This document shows, piece by piece, positions 1-7,465 of a stretch of DNA of 10,888 nucleotides. The number at the start of each line of letters is the position of its first letter. Positions within the stretch are counted from its first letter, which is position 1. The notes beneath the pieces were generated by a model. It saw only the letters and a list, made by a program, of their open reading frames with translations, was not told the origin of the DNA and made no database searches. A program made the translations under genes and the position numbers. The DNA is from Aureobasidium sp. EXF-3400 (Eukaryota > Ascomycota > Dothideomycetes > Dothideales > Saccotheciaceae): NCBI GenBank assembly GCA_024195585.1, contig SWBL01000700.1, positions 1 through 10,888 on the forward strand. The letters run 5' to 3'.

Positions 1-381
1 GGTCACCCACCGTAGTACTAATCTGCCGTTCAACTGCTTATGTATGGCAGAGCGGACGGGATGCCCAGTTTTCAGCTGACTGTGGCCGTATGTGCTAGTA
101 CTTACGATTATACAGATAATTAACCCTTTTTTCGGATTACAAAAGCAATGATCGGCAGCCTTATTGGTCTTCGAACGACATCTGTCTGTCTATGTTAGGG
201 TATCACTTCGTTGCATCACGCCAAAAACGATATTGCGCCCATGCGGATCACAGACCGACTCGCTCGAGAAAGTAACTACGACCGAACGAGTACTGATGTT
301 CCACGCTCTTGATCGTCTGATTAATTGTATCTACATGCTGTTGTATGCTGTCTAAGAACAAAAGGAAAAAGGAGCCAATTT
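1..381. other. Downstream flank of the receptor gene, no gene seen
   Basis: This stretch lies 3' of the minus-strand receptor stop codon and probably includes its 3' UTR. The only open frame of any length (164-355, plus) begins at a TTG and has no recognisable content. I see no tRNA, repeat or convincing splice-linked exon here. Confidence 0.4.
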
Positions 382-2220
382 TCAATGGCGGCGACCTTGC
401 TCCCGACTTTCTCTTGCAACACCCCAGTCGGTTTGCACCATGATACCATTTCTTCCGATTGGTGCCGCCGTAGCAGCTAACGGCGCAATATCATCATGCG
501 GCGTATACGATCGATTGATCATATCATCGTGTGGCGTATACGAACGAGTGGTAGAGCCCTCTGAAGAATCCTCTACTCTGTCGTCTCTGGGTGAGAGGGG
601 ACCGCCCACATCCATTTCGTACTCGTCAATTTGAACAAAGTCGCTTTTGCGGTTGCTGATGCTGCTGATGCGCGAGCGAGTATCTATCTTGGAGGCGCCC
701 CAGCTGCGGTTGGAAGAGTCGGGCTTGCTCTTGTTCTTGCTGCTGTCCTTTGTGTCTTCATAGTAGCTAGGTTGGGATTTGGGCTTGGGCCAGAACTTTT
801 CGCGGATCTGGTGTCCGAGGGAGCGGATGGCGGGTGCGCAGGCGACCATGACACCAACGTCTGTTTCGACTGCAGACCAGTAACCAACGGGCAGGTAGTC
901 CATGGTTGGGTTTTCCGTGTGTGCAAACTGGATGAGGTACTTCAGGCGGAGGATACTGACAATAGTGACGCTAGCGATGCAGGTTAATATCTGTGTTAAT
1001 ACTGACAAGGGCCGAAACTTACAAGCCACCGCCGAGGAACATGGCTATCACACCTAGCTTGCGCTGCCAGCTCATGTTGAGCATCGTCAATTGCTTCATG
1101 GGTAGGACGATGACGATCAGATCGAGAATGATGTTTATGGATGCAGACGCCCAACCATCAGCGTTCAAGTCCAGACATTTCCCGGGATGCTCGCCATCCC
1201 ACTTCAGCCAAGCCACGTTGACGGGCCTACATTGAAAGGCAGTGACCAAGACGAAGACGATGATGTACGTAAGACAGATTCCAATCATGCCGTAGATAGC
1301 GCGACGAAGCTTCCAGTCAGGGAAAATCCGGAGGTAGAAGAGTAACATTGATATCTTCGTCACTCCAACGGCTGTCAGGTAGAGCAGTTCGGCAAAGTAA
1401 AAGATCTGGTCGTGGACGTGTTAGTTGTGTCTATGCATGGTTAATTATCCGAGAACGTACCTTGAGAATCCTTGTAATATGATCAAAAGACACGAACCAC
1501 ATATCCTTTCCCATACCAATCTGATTCACTTGGAATATTTAGTAGGAATCAGGCAAGAGCAAATACGAAACTTACAGGCATATGCGCAGAATGTTAGTGG
1601 AACAATGAAGACCTTCTATTTGTTAGTATTGGTCCACGAAGAATTCGAAAGCGGAGTATTACCATGGCTAGAGTAAGAGCCCAGTCATCAAGGCCCCATT
1701 GCGAACCCCAACCGGGCAGCCGAGAAATCACTCGTAGGATATAGGCCAGAATAGCCACACTTCCCACAATCAGAGTCGTATAAGTTCCAACTGCCTCCTT
1801 GTTACGGCGTGGTGCACCTAGTAGTGTTTGAAGGAATGCCTTGGCAGCTACGGTAATCAGCAACCCATCTCATCACACTTAGGTTCAGAAAGCTTACTGA
1901 GTGATTGTTTGATGGTGCAGCTGGACTTCACGCATACACTCAATTCGTCTTGAAGTGGCTTGTTGGCTTTGATACAGGCAAGGTCTGTAAGCTCGCATGG
2001 TGAGTCTGGCCCGTTAAGAGTCGTTATTGTGCATGTAAGCTATCGATAATAAGCCTCAGGGATCACTACTTCGAGTCACTCGACGTACTGCGCAGGTAGG
2101 CAACTCCTGTGCTGCAAGTTGCAAGATGTCTGCAGCACTCGCATTCTGCAATTGTTGCGGTGTAAGTGCTTGAGATGAGCAAGCAAAGACGAATAACAAC
2201 AATGCCACGAAAGACTTCAT
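382..2220 (-). CDS. PTH11-like CFEM-domain G-protein-coupled receptor, 512 aa, seven exons
   Basis: Exons on the minus strand are 2220-2089, 2039-1898, 1847-1663, 1615-1576, 1528-1461, 1405-1023 and 970-382; introns are 47-55 nt and all junctions keep frame. The start at 2220 was chosen because it opens directly into a signal peptide (about residues 1-18, MKSFVALLLFVFACSSQA); an upstream in-frame ATG at 2268 would bury it. Residues 40-102 are a CFEM-type extracellular domain (LPTCALTC start; Cys at 43, 47, 59, 66, 80, 85). Seven hydrophobic segments follow near 114-132, 147-167, 190-214, 226-247, 273-293, 305-325 and 345-365, with the DDW motif (145-147), FYLRIFP (212-218) and QCRPV (247-251) typical of the fungal rhodopsin-like domain. 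The C-terminal tail (about 366-512) is hydrophilic and Ser/Arg-rich with an 11-residue tandem repeat (459-480). Such proteins sit in the plasma membrane and sense host or surface cues in pathogenic fungi; the ligand cannot be told. The exon 4/5 junction is the least certain: the acceptor at 1529 is the one that restores frame. Confidence 0.88.
488..546. repeat. Two-copy 33-bp tandem repeat inside the receptor tail
   Basis: Two near-identical units begin at 488 and 521, each carrying ATATCATC, then GGCGTATACGA, with only a few substitutions between them. The period is 33 bp, so the repeat is in frame and encodes two copies of RSYTPHDD plus three variable residues (459-469 and 470-480). Each unit contains the palindrome GTATAC. 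It probably arose by slippage or unequal exchange and could vary in copy number between strains. Confidence 0.85.
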
Positions 2221-2984
2221 GTTTGGAGCTGGACAAATCAACACCAGATCGGAAGCTGTCCAGATCAAGTGAGGCTCTTGTTCCGAGGAGGTGTCGTTGA
2301 AAAGAGAGGGTCGACAGGCAACGGGTCGAGGTCCGGTACATGGGGACCATGTCGTGATAATAAGGGCATGTTAGACAGCAACAGAGTTCGAAGACTTTGG
2401 AACTGAGCCGCTGAATTATCATAATCTGCAAACCAAGAGTCATGAAAACATCCCGATTCTGTCTTGTCACTTCAATTGTGGGCGGTTCTAGGGTTGACTC
2501 CTCAGGTCAGAGCTGTTTTAGTCTTGAACCATAAGAATTAGCGTTTGGAGTATCGCTGGGGATTGGGAGTCCCAGCAAATTGTTTCAGCGGGTGTGATCC
2601 GTGAGCGAAGATCTTTCGACATATCTCAGCTTTTGATACGTAAAGAGAGGTCCGAGTGTATGGAGAAGAGGAAGCCTGTGCACGCATGACTTGGCGACGG
2701 CAATTGTAGCCTGGGCGATGCTGAGACTGACTGGTGAGAGTTAAAATCAGAGTATCAAGCTGCGTTGGCCATGATGAAGCGGGTCTTGCTGCTAACCATT
2801 GTGCAAGAAACTTGAGACCTCGAAGTAGGCAAACCTACCTGCACTAGCGATGAGCTGATAACACGTGAGCAGCAGAGATAGAGATGATCAATACACGGCA
2901 GTCAACCCGATAGCGACGAGGAACGAGCTTGAATCAAAGAGCATTGGTCAGAAGAGGCTGACAATAGGTGGAGTAGTGCCTGTT
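2221..2984. other. Upstream region of the receptor gene
   Basis: This contains the promoter and 5' UTR of the minus-strand receptor. Minus-strand frames reaching into it (up to 2470) are extensions or shadows of the first coding exon. I find no clear TATA box and no recognisable coding sequence. A GGGATTGGGAGTCCC stretch near 2560 is a small imperfect inverted repeat containing an ATTGG, too weak to call as a site. Confidence 0.35.
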
Positions 2985-3624
2985 CTCGACGATCTGTTAC
3001 AACTGTATGTTAGTGTACCGTCATGGAGTTTCAGACTTCGATAACTTCAAAGTGCCGGAAGCAAAACTGAAAGCAGATAACAAGGCATGTATAGACGGCA
3101 AATGTATACATGTCAAGGCTGTCGTTCGAAACTTTGTAGTGCGAAAGGCTGACAGGGAACGTTTTGGAGACCAGGTACCGCGTTAACTAGTCTCGAGAAA
3201 GTTGTTGTGCTGGATGAACTTGCGTCTTCCAGACGCAGTTGCCTGTTTCGTACATCCGCACAAATAATCCCTTCACAAACCGTACCAACATGTCGCTGGT
3301 CCGCACTGGGCCGACCCTTTTCTCCTACCGAAGTACGCCCACTGGTATTGGGGAGAGAAAAAAGGCATTCTGGACTCTGGGCCATCCTATTCGGATGTCG
3401 TAGCACGAGTCAGGAACAAGATGCCGGATATTGACGGCATCGCTCACGACATTGACGCTTAGGCGAATCTAAGTGAGTGGAAGGGCCATTTTGCTTAACA
3501 ATACAGCGTACGAACGGACTCCGATGCCATTCTAGCAGCATACAAAAACCTGAATTCACATGTAGATCCTCATGACTCGGTCCGCGGTCGCAATGTAGGA
3601 GGTGCGACAATCTTCTTAGCTTGA
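2985..3624 (+). pseudogene. Possible decayed coding frame, family not recognised
   Basis: One reading frame (codons starting at positions such as 3007 and 3421) gives balanced, protein-like sequence over about 210 codons, broken by stops at 3184 (TAA), 3265 (TAA), 3460 (TAG), 3496 (TAA) and 3622 (TGA). The longest open blocks are 3001-3183 (includes VPEAKLKADNKACIDGK), 3268-3459 (includes HWYWGEKKGILDSGPSYSD) and 3499-3621. Each stop could come from a Gln or Arg codon by one C-to-T change, as expected from RIP or plain decay, but that holds for most random stops too. I could not join the blocks with introns that keep frame. No domain is recognised. Five stops in 216 codons is only about half the number expected by chance, so this may be ordinary intergenic sequence. 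Confidence 0.15.
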
Positions 3625-4040
3625 TGTTAACACTCGCACCGTGCACTTACTTGGACGCTGATTGATGTCAACGGATGTAGAAATCTGATGGGGACACATC
3701 TACTCTGACATTTACTCTGACCTCTTCCGAAAGCCGCAAGAGGTTTGGAACGTCTAGGCATCTAAAAGTCAATAACGGCCAATTGTGAATTCTTTCCTTA
3801 TGTAGCTATAGTAACTAGTAATAGATACACCTGCTGTTAAACTATATAGCCTTTAGGGTAGCCTTTGTACGATATTCCAGTAAAGGCATAATTGCATTAC
3901 ATTCAAGAAGTGTAACACCCCAGTTCGCACGGGAGCGAGACTATTTTCTGGATTGACAATAACTGAAACCATAAACTGGGCATATCTTCTTCAGCACTTG
4001 GCTTAAAACTACAATAATCATATGGAAGCTACGAAGACCA
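3625..4040. other. Intergenic, with an AT-rich TpA-rich patch
   Basis: No gene is seen. From about 3780 to 3910 the sequence is AT-rich and unusually full of TpA: in 3801-3860 I count 14 TpA against 5 ApT. TAGCCTTT occurs as a direct repeat at 3847-3854 and 3859-3866. This looks like a remnant of a mutated repeat, but no terminal repeats or transposase remain. Confidence 0.35.
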
Positions 4041-4480
4041 TCAGAGATGCACACCATAGGGGTTGAGCAGAATTAAGTCTACGTGTCGAGGTATAATGTC
4101 GTCGACTGTCTCGAAAGGACTTGTCTGTGATACGACCCTGACCCTCTGTCCTCGGCTCCACTCGGGAAAAGTGGAGGAAGCTGTCCCTCGAAATTCAACA
4201 CCTACTGTACTTGCCTGCACATAACGAGACCTGCAACTCAGCTTGCTGAGACCAAGAGAAGCAATGTTCTCGCTATGAGACCCAATTACAACCATGGTTC
4301 TTCAAATCAGCAAACTATTGACCCAAACGTTTGTCAAGTCTCTCACGAACCTTTTTCCAAATTGAAATAATATGGTCGTTTCACAGCAAGTGTGGCTTTG
4401 TAGTGGTCGCGAAAGTCAAAAAGCACGGATTGGATGCGCTCGTCAAGAGGTTCGTAGGCGACCAGCCCCTGTGCAAGCAT
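4041..4480 (-). CDS. Candidate two-exon hypothetical protein, 130 aa
   Basis: An ATG at 4480 opens 44 codons (MLAQGLVAYEPLDERIQ at the start) ending in a GTGAGA donor at 4346. A 47-nt putative intron (4346-4300) has a CTGAT branch-like site just before a TTGAAG acceptor. Joining exon 4480-4347 to exon 4299-4041 keeps frame, and the second exon carries on to a TAA-type end at 4041-4043 (C-terminus HVDLILLNPYGVHL). The intron length matches those of the certain genes nearby. The product would be basic, without signal peptide or membrane segment, and I recognise no family. It lies about 280 bp downstream of KGD2 on the same strand, so it could also be part of that gene's 3' flank. A pyrimidine-rich TTTTTCAG near 4512 could be the acceptor of a further upstream exon. 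Confidence 0.22.
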
Positions 4481-4513
4481 GCGACAGACATGTGTCTTGT
4501 GGAATTTCACTGA

Positions 4514-4757
4514 AAAAGAACAAGACTGAAAGACACGCCGTAGCTGTGTAACAGGCTACAGAACGTGGAAAAAAAAAAGACAGAAATTAACAGAAAACTG
4601 GTCGTGCAGGGACAAAGAGAAAGTTTGATATACACAGGACAGAGATTAACCCTCTGGTTCTGAAAGCACTCGATATCCTCGACAAAGAATCAGAATGCTC
4701 TTTTCATGATGGCGCAACGACTATGATATAATTAAACGGAGGTCAAGTCAAACAAAT
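4514..4757 (-). other. 3' flank of KGD2
   Basis: This stretch follows the KGD2 stop codon on the minus strand and probably holds its 3' UTR and cleavage region. It contains a run of ten T on the minus strand (A run at 4569-4578). No coding sequence is supported. Confidence 0.4.
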
Positions 4758-6451
4758 CTAGATGCCGAAGAGCATCTTGCGGGGGTCCTCAATGTACTCC
4801 TTGACCTTGACGAGGAAGGTGACGGCTTCTCTGCCGTCAAGAAGACGGTGGTCGTAGGTGAGGGCGAGGTACATCATGGGGCGGATCTCGACCTTGCCGT
4901 TAACAGCGATGGGGCGCTCCTTGATGGCGTGGAGACCCAAGACGGCGGCCTGGGGCAGGTTGATGATGGGAGTACCATAGAGCGAACCGAAGACACCACC
5001 GTTGGAGATGGTGAAGGTACCACCGGCCATATCCTCAATGGTGAGCTTGTTGTCACGAGCCTTCTTGCCAAGCTCGGCAATGGCACTCTCGATGCCGATC
5101 ATGTCCATAGACTCAGCATTGCGAACGACAGGGGTGACGAGACCCTTCTCGGTGGCAACGGCGACGGAGATGTCGACGTAGTCGCGGTAGACGACAGTGT
5201 CACCACCGTTGGGGCCCTCGATGGCGGCGTTGACGGCGGGGAGGTCCTTCATGGCGAGGACGGAAGCGCGGGAGAAGGCAGACATGAAGCCGAACTTGAC
5301 GCCAGTCTTCTTGAGGATCTCATCCTTGTATTGCTTGCGCATGTCCATCAGGGCCGACATATCGACCTCGTTGAAGGTGGTGAGCGAAGCGGCGGTGTTC
5401 TGCGACTGCTTCAGGCGCTCGGCGATACGCAGACGCATGCGGTTCATCTTGACCTATAACCATCTTGTCAGTCCTAGCTCCTAGATGAGTAAAGATGCTG
5501 TTTGAGTCTTACGCGGCGCTCCTCGCGGTTGCCGTAAGCAGACTCCTCCTTAGGCTTCGAGTCCTTCTTGGGCTCAGGCTTCTTCTCCTCCTTCTTGGGG
5601 GCGGGTGCAGGCTTGTTGTCCTGCTTGGGCTCCTCCTTCTTGGGCTCGGGCTTCTTCTCCTCCTTGGGGGCCTCCTTCTCCTTTGCACCATCGGGCTGAG
5701 ATGAGGTCTCCTGCTTGTCTGAGGCAGGTGCCTTGGGCTCCTCCTTGGCCTGCTCCTCCTTGCCGCCAGAAGGAGCACCACCAAGCTCCATCTTCAACAG
5801 GTCCTGACCGACGGTGACGGTATCATCCTCGTTGACCAAGAACTCCTTGATAGTACCAGCCTCGGGAGCGTTGACGGCAACGTCGATCTGTTGGTCGGGT
5901 AGGGTCAGTTTGGTGAAGATGAAAATCGCGCATGTTTATCGTGATGTACCTTGTCGGTCTCAATGGTAGCGATCTCCTCGTCCTGCTCGACGTAGTCGCC
6001 GACCTCTGTGCTGGATTAGACGGGGTCGCAGTAAGCTTATCGAGGTTGGCACTCACGTTTTGAGAACTGCTTCAAGGTACCCTCTGTGATAGATTCGGCC
6101 ATGGTAGGGACCTGAACGACCTTCTCAGCTGCAATATAGCTGTTAGTACCATGGCAAACGCGTGGAGATGCAAGCTGACGCACCATAGCCGCGAGTCTGG
6201 ACCTGAGCAATGGGAGAAGAGCGGAGGAGGTGTGCAGGTGTCCTGGGTATGTGATCAGGAGGACATCATTTTTGACGAGTTTGGCATGTTTACCTCGGCT
6301 GTTGTGACAGGAGAGCAGAGGAACGCGAGACGGAGGAGGTAGAGAGGCATCTCAGAGCGGCGGCAGAGCGAGTAGCGTATCTGGGAGCGGCGCGAACAGC
6401 AGGGCGCATCGAAGCACCTGCGGCCAGGCGAAGGCATTGACGGCTGGACAT
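4758..6451 (-). CDS. KGD2: Dihydrolipoyllysine-residue succinyltransferase (E2 of 2-oxoglutarate dehydrogenase), 471 aa, six exons
   Basis: Exons on the minus strand are 6451-6294, 6242-6184, 6128-6057, 6005-5950, 5887-5513 and 5453-4758; introns are 51-62 nt. The enzyme transfers the succinyl group from lipoamide to CoA in the mitochondrial matrix and forms the core of the 2-oxoglutarate dehydrogenase complex of the TCA cycle. Residues 1 to about 72 are an Arg/Ser/Ala-rich, acid-free mitochondrial presequence. Residues 75-150 are a lipoyl domain, with the lipoyl lysine at K115 in ETDK; an intron falls exactly after this codon. Residues 152-235 are a Pro/Glu/Lys/Ala-rich swinging-arm linker, with no obvious E3-binding subdomain, as in other E2 proteins of this type. 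Residues 241-471 are the catalytic domain, starting REERRVKMNRMR and ending with the active-site motif DHRLLDG (H442, D446). Length is close to the yeast protein. The start was chosen at MSSRQ, the beginning of the targeting-type sequence. Divergent from NDUFB9. Confidence 0.96.
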
Positions 6452-6929
6452 GATGTAGAAGAGGAAGCAAGCAGCCGAGAAAAAGAGGCGAGAGCGACAG
6501 AGGCAGGCAAGCAACAAAGGACGCGATGGGGCGAGGGTCCTAGGTTGGAGCAGATATGTATTTGCGGTATAGAGGGGTGACGGTAGGAAGTCGGGACAGC
6601 AGTTGATGCTTTACGGGAGTCTGGACGAGTTGGCAGCGAAAATGATCGAGATGTTCCCAAGATCAGCCGCAAGCAAGCGCAGCGCAGCGCCGGCCGACGT
6701 CAAGCTTTCCGCCTTCCCTCCGGCTTCGTCCGCGTCTTGCCGGTGGCCTCTTGCACTTTGCTGGTGCCAGCCCTATGAGTGCCAAGAGGTCAGCAACTGC
6801 AGCTGCTGCCCTGGCTGGAGCGCGCATACCGAACGCCAATTGGGAAGTCGCAACAGAGCATTTGGATCTGTCGAGCGACCTGCTGCACTGAACACACACT
6901 CCGGCTGACCATCCGGACCATCTCACACA
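6452..6929. promoter_or_regulatory. Bidirectional promoter between KGD2 and NDUFB9
   Basis: The 478 bp between the two divergent start codons must hold both promoters and 5' UTRs. The palindrome CCAATTGG at 6836-6843 presents a CCAAT box on each strand, about 90 bp from the NDUFB9 ATG and 385 bp from the KGD2 ATG. CCAAT is the target of the HAP/CBC complex, which controls respiratory genes in fungi, and KGD2 is a HAP target in yeast. No clear TATA box is seen. Open frames crossing this region show no protein family. Confidence 0.6.
6836..6843. promoter_or_regulatory. Palindromic CCAAT box (CCAATTGG)
   Basis: This is two overlapping CCAAT boxes in opposite orientation inside the shared promoter of two mitochondrial energy genes. 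Because they overlap, a CCAAT-binding complex could occupy only one orientation at a time. The function is inferred from the motif and its position only. Confidence 0.5.
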
Positions 6930-7465
6930 ATGGCCAACACATCTGCCATGTAATTGCCCTCTGCCTCGCGACCCGACGCCCATGTCTTTGCGCGCGTGCT
7001 GATTCTCATCGTCACAGCCGTCTATACCGCCGGTCACTCAAGCTGGCCCTTGACTGGTCCGTCCACCGATACCTCTGGCGCGGCCAGGCCATGTACATCC
7101 GCTCCCTCTTCGAAGCCAACGCCAACGTCCGCGAGCCCAGACAACAGAGAGTGAGCTCTATCCAACCCTCCGTCACCAGCCCTCTTCCTTCTTCCGAGTC
7201 CTCCAATCCTGTCGCTACAATATACCGGATCCTCGTTCGCTGACTCTTCTCTCTTTCTTTTTTCATCAGATCCTGTTCGACCAGACCGAGGAACTCCTCA
7301 AGCAGTGGAAGCACCCCGACCCATACCGTCCTCCCACCGCTCCTGGTGGCAGCAAGTACGAGCGTAACTTGGTCTGCCCCATCCTTGACCGTACGTTCCT
7401 CCTCGCTCGCCGCTTTCAATCTTCCCGGCCACTGACAACACACAGCTCCCCCGCCAGGCTGCTAA
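6930..7465 (+). CDS. Complex I accessory subunit NDUFB9/B22 (LYR family), 97 aa, four exons
   Basis: Exons are 6930-6949, 7018-7150, 7270-7390 and 7446-7465; introns are 68, 119 and 55 nt. The product is an accessory subunit of mitochondrial NADH:ubiquinone oxidoreductase in the membrane arm. The LYR tripeptide is at residues 9-11 in AIRLYRRSLK, and its arginine-rich helix follows (HRYLWRGQAMYIRSLFEAN). The second half carries the family signature WKHPDPYRPPTAPGGSKYER, matching the HPxPYxxPxxPGGxxYER pattern of animal NDUFB9. The first coding exon has only 20 nt, and the codon before RLYRR is split by the first intron. The short C-terminus (DPPPPGC) depends on the last splice acceptor at 7445 and is the least sure part. 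Fungal orthologues are shorter than the animal protein at the C-terminus, so this length is credible. No cleavable presequence is seen, as usual for LYR subunits. Confidence 0.9.

Noticed and set aside
119..135. TTAACCCTTTT, resembling a telomere-repeat or telomerase-template core
   Set aside because: It is a single partial match without tandem copies or RNA structure; expected by chance.
3113..3646. Minus-strand open frames at 3113-3406 and 3410-3646 and plus-strand frame 3207-3434
   Set aside because: They overlap each other on both strands without motifs, splice links or credible starts; at most one reading of this interval could be real and none is recognised.
4848..5459. 203-aa open frame on the plus strand
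   Set aside because: It is antisense to the last KGD2 exon; its acidic, Gly/Val-rich translation is the mirror of biased KGD2 codon use, and the minus-strand frame has full family motifs.
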